A stretch of DNA of 64,000 nucleotides from Streptomyces sp. NBC_01268. GTDB taxonomy: Bacteria > Actinomycetota > Actinomycetes > Streptomycetales > Streptomycetaceae. The notes under the pieces were generated by a model. It did not search any database and had not been told where the DNA came from. It worked only from the letters and a program-made list of their open reading frames with translations. The stretch lies in contig NZ_CP108454.1 of assembly GCF_036240795.1 (NCBI RefSeq), forward strand, positions 6,756,001 to 6,820,000, given 5' to 3'. Made by a program: the position numbers and the translations under genes. Below are positions 9,639 through 17,607 of this stretch, one piece after another; positions within the stretch are counted from its first letter, which is position 1, and each line of letters starts with the position of its first letter.

Positions 9639-10283
9639 ATGGACGTCCTGACACAGAACTTCTCGCTCTACGGCGACGGCTTCCTCGGCACCGTCGAACT
9701 CACCTTCTACGCCTCGATCCTGGCCCTCGTCCTCGGCTTCCTGATGGCCTCGTTCAGGGTCGCGCCCGTGGGCTCCTTCCGGGTCTTCGGCACCGTGTGG
9801 GTGACCATCCTGCGCAACACGCCGCTCACCCTGCTGTTCTTCGCGGTCATGCTGGGGCTGCCCCGGTTCGGAATCGTGCTGCCCTTCAAGCTGTTCGCGA
9901 TCCTCGCCCTCGGCTGCTACACCTCGGCCTTCATCTGCGAGGTGCTGCGCTCCGGCATCAACACCGTTCCCCTCGGGCAGGGCGAGGCCGCCCGCAGCCT
10001 CGGCATGACCTTCGGGCAGACCCTCGGCGCCGTCGTGCTGCCGCAGGCCTTCCGCTCGGTCATCCCGCCGATCGGCTCCACCCTCATCGCCCTCGCCAAG
10101 AACTCGGCCATCGCCGGGGCGTTCAGCGTCACCGAACTCCTCGGCACGTACAAGACCCTGAGCGAGCTCGGCTACAACATCGTCTGGACCTTCGTCTGGA
10201 TCGCCGTCGGCTACCTCATCATCACCCTCGCCATCAGCGCGCTCTTCCACTTCCTGGAGAAGCGCTGGGGAGTCGCCCGATGA
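9639..10283 (+). CDS. gluC: Glutamate ABC transporter permease
   Basis: A 214-residue inner-membrane permease of the HisM/GlnP type with about five membrane segments. The cytoplasmic EAA loop that contacts the ATPase reads '[17 protein letters not shown]'. GGAAGGAG precedes ATG 9639. Its stop overlaps the next start in ATGA (10280-10283), indicating translational coupling with gluD. Confidence 0.92.
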   Translation: MDVLTQNFSLYGDGFLGTVELTFYASILALVLGFLMASFRVAPVGSFRVFGTVWVTILRNTPLTLLFFAVMLGLPRFGIVLPFKLFAILALGCYTSAFICEVLRSGINTVPLGQGEAARSLGMTFGQTLGAVVLPQAFRSVIPPIGSTLIALAKNSAIAGAFSVTELLGTYKTLSELGYNIVWTFVWIAVGYLIITLAISALFHFLEKRWGVAR

Positions 10284-11149
10284 CCACCGCCACCGCCGCC
10301 TCCACCGCGCTCTACGACATCCCGGGCCCCCGCACCCGCAGGCGCCACCTGATCTACGGGCTCGTCTCGACCGTCGTCATCCTGGGGCTCGCCGCCTGGA
10401 TCCTCTATCTCCTCTTCGACACCGACCAGTTCACCGCCACCAAATGGGCGCCCTTCACGTACAAGGGCATCCAGGAGCTGCTGCTGCGCGGCCTCGGCAA
10501 CACCCTCAAGGCCTTCGCGTACGCCTCGGTGCTCTCGCTCGCGCTGGGCGCGGTGCTCGCCACCGGGCGGCTCTCCGAGCGCCGGGTCTTCCGCTGGACC
10601 TGCACGGTGCTCGTGGAGTTCTTCCGGGCCATGCCGGTGCTGGTGATGATCTTCTTCATCTTCGTGGCCCTCAAGGTCCAGCCGCTGCCCGCGCTGGTGG
10701 CCGGCCTCGCCCTGTACAACGGCTCGGTGCTCGCCGAGGTCTTCCGCACCGGCATCCACGCGGTGGCCCGCGGCCAGCGGGAGGCGGCGTACGCGCTCGG
10801 CATGCGCAAGACGCAGGTGATGACCTACGTCCTGGCGCCGCAGGCGCTGCGGGCCATGCTGCCCGCCATCATCAGCCAGCTGGTGGTGGCGCTGAAGGAC
10901 ACCTCGCTCGGCTACCTCATCACCTACGAGGAGTTCCTGCACGCCGGCAAGCTGATCGCGTCCAACCTCGACTACGACCTGCCGTTCATCCCCGTCGTGA
11001 TGGTGATCTCACCCCTCTACATCGGGATGTGCATGCTGCTCTCCTGGTTCGCCACCTGGGTGGCCAGGCGAGAGCGGCGCGACCCGCGGACCAGGGCCGT
11101 GGACGTCGCCCCCGCCGAGCCGGTCACGGTGCTGCCGGGCCGGGAGTAA
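10280..11149 (+). CDS. gluD: Glutamate ABC transporter permease
   Basis: A 289-residue permease, longer at the N-terminus than GluC (first membrane helix at about residues 27-50). The EAA loop reads 'GQREAAYALGMRKTQVM'. It would pair with GluC as the membrane channel for GluA/GluB. The start ATG 10280 overlaps the gluC stop. A GC-rich inverted repeat spans its 3' end, facing the convergent hydrolase gene. Confidence 0.92.
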   Translation: MTTATAASTALYDIPGPRTRRRHLIYGLVSTVVILGLAAWILYLLFDTDQFTATKWAPFTYKGIQELLLRGLGNTLKAFAYASVLSLALGAVLATGRLSERRVFRWTCTVLVEFFRAMPVLVMIFFIFVALKVQPLPALVAGLALYNGSVLAEVFRTGIHAVARGQREAAYALGMRKTQVMTYVLAPQALRAMLPAIISQLVVALKDTSLGYLITYEEFLHAGKLIASNLDYDLPFIPVVMVISPLYIGMCMLLSWFATWVARRERRDPRTRAVDVAPAEPVTVLPGRE

Positions 11150-11182
11150 CCCGCCCCGCACGGGCCCTGCCCGCCCGGCAGC
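11131..11182. terminator. Possible two-way terminator between gluD and the CocE-type gene
   Basis: GCTGCCGGGC (11131-11140) pairs perfectly with GCCCGGCAGC (11173-11182) across the gap between convergent genes. The 32-base loop is long, and the left arm is inside gluD, so confidence is modest. Confidence 0.4.
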
Positions 11183-11191
11183 AGCCGGTGA

Positions 11192-12745
11192 TCACTCCGC
11201 CCGAAGCGGTACCGACACGTACGAGGGGTCGGCCGCGGGGGAGGAGAAGGTCAGCTGCGCGCCGGTCGGGTTGTGCTCGATGTACAGCGGGTCGACGGTG
11301 TCGACGACCAGGGCGAGCCGGTGTCCGGCGGGGACGTCGTACGCGGTGGAGAACAGGTCCAGGTCGACCGGGAAGGCCTTCCCCGGGGTCCGGTCGTGGA
11401 AGGTGTACGGGGCGTTGGTCACCAGCTTGCCGACGCCGAGCGGACCGACGTCGTAGAGGTACGCGACGAAGGTGCCGCTCTCCGCGGTCGGGGTGACCGT
11501 GGTGTGCAGCCGGGCCGTGCCGCGCACCCGCTGCGCGGTGGCGTACCGCTCGGACTGCCAGACGCCGGCGAAGGCGCGGGGGAGCAGCGGGATCGACGCG
11601 ACCGGGGGTGCCTGGAAGAACTGGTCGAGCAGGTTGGAGAGCATGACGATGCCGCCGTTGGCACCGGAGTCCACGTTGGCCCAGACGTGTTCGGAGTCGG
11701 CGAGCGCGAACTTCCGCCGGTTCGCGTTGACCGACTTCCAGTCCGCGTACCCCTCGTAGCCCGCGTCGGAGCGCGGCTTGAGCTGGACGGGCCGCTCGCG
11801 GTCGATGCCGTTGTCGGCGCCCTTGAGGTAGTGGTCGAACCAGCGGTGTGCGTTGGTCCAGGTGTCGTTGGGCAGCCCGAGCAGGCCGGTGGCCTCGGCG
11901 GTGGCGTGGTCGCCGGGGCGGAACTCCAGCCGCTTGGGTCCGCTGAGCTTCTCGTAGAAGCTCGCGAACTGGTTGGGCGGGAAGATCGTGTCTCCCCAGG
12001 CGTTGCCGAGCATGAGGGCCGGGCGGTTGGCGTTGAGTGCGTTGAGGTAGGTGGCGGCGGAGCGCTCGCGCCCCCAGGCGATCATCTCGTCCTCCTTGTC
12101 CAGGTTGGACGAGAGGAAGTCGCCCAGGATCGCCTGGAGTTCGGGGCCGGGGCGGCCGGTGAGGTAGCCGGCGCCGCCGAGCAGGGCGGCGGCCTGGAGG
12201 TGCTGGGTGCGCCCGCTGTAGATGGAGTCGATGAGGTCCGCCCAGCCGCTGAGCGCGGCGACGGCCTTGATCCGCTTGTCGTGCGCGGCGGCGAGCAGGC
12301 TGATGCCGGCGCCGTAGGAGACGCCGGCCATGCCGACCCTGGCGGGGTCCGCGGGGGTGTTCGCCAGGGCCCAGTCGATGACGAGGGAGGCGTCGGCGAT
12401 GTCCTTGGGGCCCGCGGTCTCGATCTCGCCGCCGGACTGCCAGAAGCCGCGCGAGTTGTAACCGACCACGACGTAGCCGGAGTCGGCCAGCTTCTTGGCC
12501 TGGGCGAGGTACTCGATCTGGGGCATGGCCCAGCTGGTGGGGAGCACGATCACCGGGTAGCGGGCCGAACCGTCGGCTCCGGCCGGGGTGACGACGTTGG
12601 CCTTGAGGACGGTCCCGCCGTCCCCGGCGATGTCGACGAAGCGGAGGGAAGCGTCGGTTCCGGCGGCCTGGGCGGCGGGGGCGAGCCCGAGGGCCGTCCC
12701 GGCGACGAGGGCGGCCGAGACGGCGAAGGCCAGGGCTGTGCGCAC
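11192..12745 (-). CDS. Secreted CocE/NonD-type alpha/beta hydrolase
   Basis: A 517-residue protein with a Sec-type signal peptide (cleavage near 'GLAPAAQAAG'). The catalytic domain has the nucleophile elbow 'GMAGVSYGAGISL', a preceding 'VVGYNSRGFWQSGGEIE' typical of X-Pro dipeptidyl-peptidase/CocE proteins, and a likely catalytic His in 'FRPGDHATAE'. The C-terminal third is the jelly-roll domain of the family ('LFSTAYDVPAGHRLALVVDT'). It probably hydrolyses an ester or amide outside the cell; the substrate is unknown. Repeated GTTAC/GTAAC motifs lie in the promoter region just upstream, suggesting repression by a lipid-related TetR-type regulator (inference). Confidence 0.88.
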   Translation of the reverse strand: MRTALAFAVSAALVAGTALGLAPAAQAAGTDASLRFVDIAGDGGTVLKANVVTPAGADGSARYPVIVLPTSWAMPQIEYLAQAKKLADSGYVVVGYNSRGFWQSGGEIETAGPKDIADASLVIDWALANTPADPARVGMAGVSYGAGISLLAAAHDKRIKAVAALSGWADLIDSIYSGRTQHLQAAALLGGAGYLTGRPGPELQAILGDFLSSNLDKEDEMIAWGRERSAATYLNALNANRPALMLGNAWGDTIFPPNQFASFYEKLSGPKRLEFRPGDHATAEATGLLGLPNDTWTNAHRWFDHYLKGADNGIDRERPVQLKPRSDAGYEGYADWKSVNANRRKFALADSEHVWANVDSGANGGIVMLSNLLDQFFQAPPVASIPLLPRAFAGVWQSERYATAQRVRGTARLHTTVTPTAESGTFVAYLYDVGPLGVGKLVTNAPYTFHDRTPGKAFPVDLDLFSTAYDVPAGHRLALVVDTVDPLYIEHNPTGAQLTFSSPAADPSYVSVPLRAE

Positions 12746-12796
12746 GGGTCACTCCTCACTGGTTCACTGAATGGGGGGCAGTGAAAGTGACCCGAC

Positions 12797-12851
12797 GGTA
12801 ACCTCGGCGGCTTACTCAAGGTAACTGGTCGGTAAGTTACGCGAGGGTAAC
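12797..12851. promoter_or_regulatory. Cluster of GGTAAC/GTTAC motifs upstream of the CocE-type gene
   Basis: Within 55 bases there are GGTAACC (12797-12803), TTAC-TCAAG-GTAA (12812-12824), GGTAAGTTAC (12831-12840) and GTTAC-N6-GTAAC (12836-12851). They lie 52-106 bases upstream of the leftward start at 12745. Clustered inverted GTTAC/GTAAC arms are what a multi-site repressor operator would look like. No cognate regulator is adjacent. Confidence 0.5.
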
Positions 12852-12870
12852 GATTGTTGAGGCGTCTACA

Positions 12871-14040
12871 TCACCGCAGCGCGCTCTTGCCCTGCCAGTC
12901 GGCCCACGAGAGGTTCCACTCGCCGTAGCCGTTGTTCAGCGCCTGCGTCCCCTTGGCGTCGGAGCCCGTGATCTCGAACGGGTCGCCCACCTGTACCTGG
13001 TCGTACACGGCCTTCGCGTCGGCGTCGCTCATCCCGACGCAGCCCGAGCTGTGGTTGGCGCGCCCGAAGTAGGCCGCGTTCCACGGAGCCGCGTGCGCGT
13101 ACATGCCCGACCAGGTCAGCCGCATCGAGTAGTCGACCATCTTGTCGTACGCGTCCCCGAGCCCGACCGTCTCGGAACGCATGTTGATCGTCCCCTCCTT
13201 GGCCATCAGCACCGTCCTGCCGCGCCAGGACGCCTTCTCGCCGCCCGGCGTGCCGGCCGACATCGGCAGGTTCGCCACCTGCTGCCCGTCGCGCAGCAGC
13301 CGCAGCCGGTGGGAGTCCAGGTCGACCTTCACGACCTGGCTGCGACCGATGGTGAAGGTGGTCGTGTAGTCGCGCACGAACCAGCCGCCGGCGCCCGAGT
13401 CGATCCCGTTCAGGTCCGCGTCCAGGGTGACCTTCGTCCCGGACTTCCAGTACTCCTCGGGGCGCCAGTCGACCCGGTCCTTGCCCGACCAGTCCTGCAT
13501 CCACCCCCAGGAGCCGACGGTGCCGTTCGAGGTGGTCACCTTCAACTGCCGCTCCACCTCGGCCTTGTTCTTCACCGGGTGGTCGAACACGATCGACAGC
13601 GGCTGCGCGATGCCGACCGTGGTGTTCTTCCCGGGGGCCAGGGTCAGCTTGTTCACCTTGTCGGCCGCCGCGGTGGTGAACGAGGCCGTCGCGGTGCCGC
13701 CGTCGGCGACCCGCGCCTCCACCGAGTACGCGGTCCCCGGCGCCGCCCGCCGCTCGGACGTCCAGCTCGCCCCGTCGGCGGTGACCTTCCCGGCCAGGTT
13801 CCCGCCCCGGGAGTCCGTCACCGTGACCTGCTGGAGCCGCTGCCCCTCGGAGGCCCGCACCACGACGGGCGCGCCGGGCGCCGCCTGGGTGCCGGCCAGG
13901 TTCACCGAGACGCGCACCGGCGGCTTTTCCTCCGCGGAGTCGCCCGCCCCGCCCTTCCCGCCGGACCCACCGGAACAGGCCCCGAGCGTGAGGGCCAGGG
14001 CGGTGGTGGCGAGCAGGGCGGGGACGGGTATGCGGCGCAC
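12871..14040 (-). CDS. L,D-transpeptidase lipoprotein with Ig-like domains
   Basis: A 389-residue lipoprotein: the signal peptide ends at lipobox 'LGAC' (Cys22). Residues about 40-240 form bacterial Ig-like domains ('SIVFDHPVKNKAEVERQL'). The C-terminal YkuD domain carries the catalytic Cys in 'HSSGCVGMSDADA'. Such enzymes make 3-3 cross-links in peptidoglycan on the outer face of the membrane. Domain order and length match actinobacterial Ldt proteins. It lies in its own leftward unit between the CocE-type gene and a hypothetical gene. Confidence 0.92.
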   Translation of the reverse strand: MRRIPVPALLATTALALTLGACSGGSGGKGGAGDSAEEKPPVRVSVNLAGTQAAPGAPVVVRASEGQRLQQVTVTDSRGGNLAGKVTADGASWTSERRAAPGTAYSVEARVADGGTATASFTTAAADKVNKLTLAPGKNTTVGIAQPLSIVFDHPVKNKAEVERQLKVTTSNGTVGSWGWMQDWSGKDRVDWRPEEYWKSGTKVTLDADLNGIDSGAGGWFVRDYTTTFTIGRSQVVKVDLDSHRLRLLRDGQQVANLPMSAGTPGGEKASWRGRTVLMAKEGTINMRSETVGLGDAYDKMVDYSMRLTWSGMYAHAAPWNAAYFGRANHSSGCVGMSDADAKAVYDQVQVGDPFEITGSDAKGTQALNNGYGEWNLSWADWQGKSALR

Positions 14041-14115
14041 GGGAACGACCTCCGTTGACGATCTCTTACGGGGGGAGAGAGTCCCGGCGATCGGGGATGG
14101 TTCCGAAAATATGAA

Positions 14116-15336
14116 CTATTCCGCCGATGTCGGATGTGACATGGGCGATACGGGAACATCCGGCAGCGCCAAGGCGTCCGCGAAGTCCCGCCGCGCGTCC
14201 CCGTACCGCTCCACGGCGACGAGGAACATCGCGCGATCGGCGAGCGCCCGCGCCAGGGCCGACGGGGAGCCGGGGAGCCGGCGGGCCAGCGCGATCCCCT
14301 CGTCGTACGACGGGAGCAGCGTCTCCGCCGTCCGACGGCCACGGGTCTCCCAGAGCAGCGCCCGCCGGACCGTCAGGCGCCGCTGGACGGCGAGCAGCCC
14401 CGGGAGGTCGCCGGACGCGCGCAGGGCGTCGGCCCGCCCTTCCAGGTCGGGAACCGAGGCGAACCAGGCCTCCCGGACGTCGGGCGACCAGCCGTGCCCC
14501 GAGTAGCAGCCGAACGCCGGCAGCGGGACCTCGGCCGTGGCCGCCGGCTCGTCCTCTCGCCCCGACAGGGTGAACAGCGTGATCCAGCTCGCCTGGACGT
14601 TGCTCCAGCTCACCGGCTCGCCGTCCCGGGCGAGCCGGTCCAGCAGGCCGAGCGCCTCCGCCCGGACGGAGGCCGCCTCGGCCCGCCGCCCCGCCGCCCG
14701 GAGCATCCCGGCGTACCCGTGCAGCTCCCACACCAGGACCGCCAGCGGGCCGCGGTCCGCCGCCACCCCGCGCCGGCCGTCCGCCACGAGCTGCCCGAAG
14801 ACCTCCAGGGCCCGCTCCCTCCGCCCGGCCGCGTCGAGCGTGCCCGCCCACTCGATCAGGGCCCAGCCGGACACCGCGTCCTCGGCACCCCCGAGGTGCC
14901 GCTCGTGCACCTCGGCCGCCTCCGCGTGCCGCCCCTCCTCGGCCAGCACCGTGGCCCACCGCCGGAACGCCCCGTTCTCCGCCCGCTCCGCGGACACCGC
15001 GCGCCCCTCGGCGCGCCGCCCCGAGGAGAACAGCGCGTACTCGTGCGCGCTCAGCGCCCTGCCCAGCAGCTCCGCCGCGTGCGGCGTGCCGGGGTCCAGA
15101 CGCCGGGCCGCGGCCACCGCCTCCCCGGCCGGCGCCGCCGCGGACCCCTGGTCGGCGACCCGGTGGACGTACGCGAGCAGCGCGCCGACCAGCTTCGGCA
15201 GGTACGCGCGCGGACTCACCTCGGCCAGCACCCGGTACGCCCCGACCTCCTGCCACGGATCCAGCCGCCCGGACCCCAGCAGCAGCACCCGCGCCCGCAG
15301 CACCGCGTCCTGATCGATCCCGCTCGTGTCTCCCAT
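14116..15336 (-). CDS. Hypothetical TPR-like helical protein
   Basis: A 406-residue, all-helical, Ala/Arg-rich protein with repeated TPR-like segments such as 'WATVLAEEGRHAEAAEVHERHL' split over about 34-residue units. There is no signal peptide, membrane helix or catalytic motif. The start is ATG 15336, 3 bases after an AGGGGG site; an in-frame ATG at 15363 is less well placed. It is divergent from the P450 gene. Resemblance is to uncharacterised Streptomyces proteins; I do not assign a role beyond a probable protein-binding scaffold. Confidence 0.7.
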   Translation of the reverse strand: MGDTSGIDQDAVLRARVLLLGSGRLDPWQEVGAYRVLAEVSPRAYLPKLVGALLAYVHRVADQGSAAAPAGEAVAAARRLDPGTPHAAELLGRALSAHEYALFSSGRRAEGRAVSAERAENGAFRRWATVLAEEGRHAEAAEVHERHLGGAEDAVSGWALIEWAGTLDAAGRRERALEVFGQLVADGRRGVAADRGPLAVLVWELHGYAGMLRAAGRRAEAASVRAEALGLLDRLARDGEPVSWSNVQASWITLFTLSGREDEPAATAEVPLPAFGCYSGHGWSPDVREAWFASVPDLEGRADALRASGDLPGLLAVQRRLTVRRALLWETRGRRTAETLLPSYDEGIALARRLPGSPSALARALADRAMFLVAVERYGDARRDFADALALPDVPVSPMSHPTSAE

Positions 15337-15484
15337 GTGCCCCCTGTTCTCCGTCCGATGCACGACGGAGATTCTGGGAGTCGGCGGGCAGGGCGGACAA
15401 GGCTCCCGAACTGTGCGTTCCGTCCTACGAATAGCGCCGCTGACCTGTCATGATGGTGACGTCTTCACCCCTACGGGAGGGCCG

Positions 15485-16765
15485 TTGAGCGACGCGAGCG
15501 ACGTACGCGAAGAGCCCGAGGCGTTCCACGTTCCCGGCGTGCCCGACGTCTTCGACCCGCGCCTGTACGCCGCGGGCATCCCGCACGACCGGTTCCGCGT
15601 CCTCCGCGACCACCACCCGGTCGCCCGCCAGGACGAGTACGAGGTGCTCGGCTGGCCCGCGGGCCCCGGGTTCTGGGCCGTGACCCGGCACGCCGACGTC
15701 CTGCGCGTCCTGAAGGACCCCGGCACCTGGTCCTCGCACCTCGGCGCCACCCAGATCCGCGACCCCGACCCGGCCGACCTGCCGTTCATCCGGCGCATGA
15801 TGCTCAATCAGGACCCGCCTCACCACGGGCGGTTGAGGCGTCTCGTCAGCCGCGCCTTCACCCCGGGACGGATCGAGCGCTTCGCCGACACCGCGCGGCT
15901 GCGGGCCCGCCGGCTGCTCCGCGACGCGCGGGAGGCGGGGGGCGAGACCGATCTCGTACGGGCCGTCACGGACGACTACGCCCTGCTCAACCTCACCGAC
16001 ATCCTCGGCGTGCCACCGGACGACCGCGGCCTGCTGCACACCTGGACCGAGCGGGTCATCGCCTACCAGGACCCCGACGAGCCGCCCGTCCTGGACGCCG
16101 GGGGACGCCCGGTCAACCCCCGCTCACCGGCCATGCTCGCCGAGATGTTCGGCTACGCCCAGGACCTCGCCGCGCACAAGCGCGCCCACCCCGCCGACGA
16201 CGTCATGACCGTGCTCGCGCACTCCGAACTCCAGGACGCCGAACTGGAGATGTTCTTCTTCCTGCTCACCGTCGCGGGCAACGACACCGTCCGCAGCGCC
16301 GCCCCCGGCGGAGTGCTCGCGCTCGCCGGACACCCCGACGAACGGCGCCGGCTCTGGGACGGCGAACGGGACGTCGACACGGCCGTCGGCGAACTCCTGC
16401 GCGTCCACCCGCCCGTGCTGCACATCCGGCGCACCGCCGCCCGCGACACCGAGCTCGCCGGCGTGCCGATCGGCGCCGGGGACAAGGTCGTCGTCTTCCA
16501 CGCCTCCGCCAACTTCGACGAGCGCGTCTTCGCCGACCCCCACCGCCTCGACCTCACCCGTGCGCCGAATCCGCAGCTCGCCTTCGGCGACGGCCCGCAC
16601 GTCTGCCTCGGAGCCCACTTCGCCCGGCTCCAACTGCGCGTGCTGCACGAGGAGATCCGGGACTCCTGCGCGGACCTGGAGACCGCCGGGCCGCCCCGGC
16701 GCCTGGTCTCCCACTTCATCAACGGGATCAAGTCGCTGCCGGTACGGGTGGACTGGCGGCGCTAG
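15485..16765 (+). CDS. Cytochrome P450 (CYP125/CYP142-like group)
   Basis: A 426-residue soluble bacterial P450. The I-helix reads 'VAGNDTVRS', the ExxR is in 'ELLRVHPPV', and the heme Cys ligand is in 'FGDGPHVCLGAHFARLQL'. The segment 'MMLNQDPPHHGRLRRLVSRAFTP' resembles the group that includes steroid and fatty-acid side-chain hydroxylases, but the substrate is not determinable. I place the start at TTG 15485 because GGGAGGG (15475-15481) lies just upstream; no in-frame ATG or GTG is suitably placed. No ferredoxin gene is adjacent, so redox partners act in trans. Its 3' end overlaps the convergent gene by 38 bases. Confidence 0.9.
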   Translation: MSDASDVREEPEAFHVPGVPDVFDPRLYAAGIPHDRFRVLRDHHPVARQDEYEVLGWPAGPGFWAVTRHADVLRVLKDPGTWSSHLGATQIRDPDPADLPFIRRMMLNQDPPHHGRLRRLVSRAFTPGRIERFADTARLRARRLLRDAREAGGETDLVRAVTDDYALLNLTDILGVPPDDRGLLHTWTERVIAYQDPDEPPVLDAGGRPVNPRSPAMLAEMFGYAQDLAAHKRAHPADDVMTVLAHSELQDAELEMFFFLLTVAGNDTVRSAAPGGVLALAGHPDERRRLWDGERDVDTAVGELLRVHPPVLHIRRTAARDTELAGVPIGAGDKVVVFHASANFDERVFADPHRLDLTRAPNPQLAFGDGPHVCLGAHFARLQLRVLHEEIRDSCADLETAGPPRRLVSHFINGIKSLPVRVDWRR

Positions 16766-17468
16766 GCGTCAGCGCCCGCCGGGTCACGTCGGCCACCAGC
16801 TCGACGACGTCGGGGCCGTACGCCTGCGAGTTGACCACCTTCAGGAGCAGGACGAAGCTGCCGCCCCGATGGGAGCGGGCGAGCCGTTCGTGGTGCCGGG
16901 CCAGATAGCGGGTGGCCGCCTGGTTGGTGATCGCCCGCTGGCCGCAGAAGAGGAAGACCGGGCGGCCGCCCTCGCCCGCGGTGACCCGGGCGAGCAGGAC
17001 GTACTCGCAGACACCCGGCTCCATGAGGTAGCGGTCCTCGCCGATTTGTATCGCCCCCCGCTCCGCCACCGGCTCCCGCTCCACGCTCATCGCCAGACCC
17101 GGCAGAAGGGACGAGAGGTGCGCCGCCATCCGCCGGTTCGAGCCCGGACCGCCGACGCAGAACTCCGTGCGGTCACCGAAGCCGAGCTGGGCCAGATCGT
17201 GCTGGACGATCTGCGCGTGCGCCCCGCAGTCCTTGATCAGCGCGGCGAGTTCGAGCAGCGCCGAGACGTCGAAGCGGTGCACCGCGCCGTCGTTGCCGGC
17301 CTCCCGGTTGACGACGAGCAGGCACTCCGAGTGGTGGGGCAGTCCGAAGAACGCCTGCTTCCGGCGGAGCCGCCGCCGCCACAGATAGGTGCGGGTCAGC
17401 CAGCCGAAGGAGCCGCTGACCCCGGTGGCGAGCACGCCCAGCACGATGTTGCGCAGGTCTTCGTTCAT
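16728..17468 (-). CDS. Membrane-anchored protein of unknown function
   Basis: A 246-residue protein starting at ATG 17468. One N-terminal membrane segment ('IVLGVLATGVSGSFGWL') is followed by basic residues, so the remainder is probably cytoplasmic. The soluble part contains 'ECLLVVNREAGND', a Gly-rich loop 'CVGGPGSNRRMAAHL' and 'GRPVFLFCGQRAITNQAA'. The alternating strand-helix pattern and glycine loop suggest a Rossmann-like or nucleotide-sensing fold, but I cannot name a family. An upstream in-frame extension to 17888 overlaps the ggt gene and is rejected. The 3' end runs 38 bases into the P450 gene. Confidence 0.72.
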   Translation of the reverse strand: MNEDLRNIVLGVLATGVSGSFGWLTRTYLWRRRLRRKQAFFGLPHHSECLLVVNREAGNDGAVHRFDVSALLELAALIKDCGAHAQIVQHDLAQLGFGDRTEFCVGGPGSNRRMAAHLSSLLPGLAMSVEREPVAERGAIQIGEDRYLMEPGVCEYVLLARVTAGEGGRPVFLFCGQRAITNQAATRYLARHHERLARSHRGGSFVLLLKVVNSQAYGPDVVELVADVTRRALTPSAASPPVPAAT

Positions 17469-17607
17469 GGGCGCGCATGGTAGCGGGGGAGCGGGCTGTT
17501 GTTCGAGTGGCGTCCGCGTGACAGTCCTGTTGCGGCCCGGACGCGCTCCTGACGGGGAGCACGGGCAGAAGTTACGCTGCGCGGACGGGCGTTGACTGGA
17601 GGTACGG

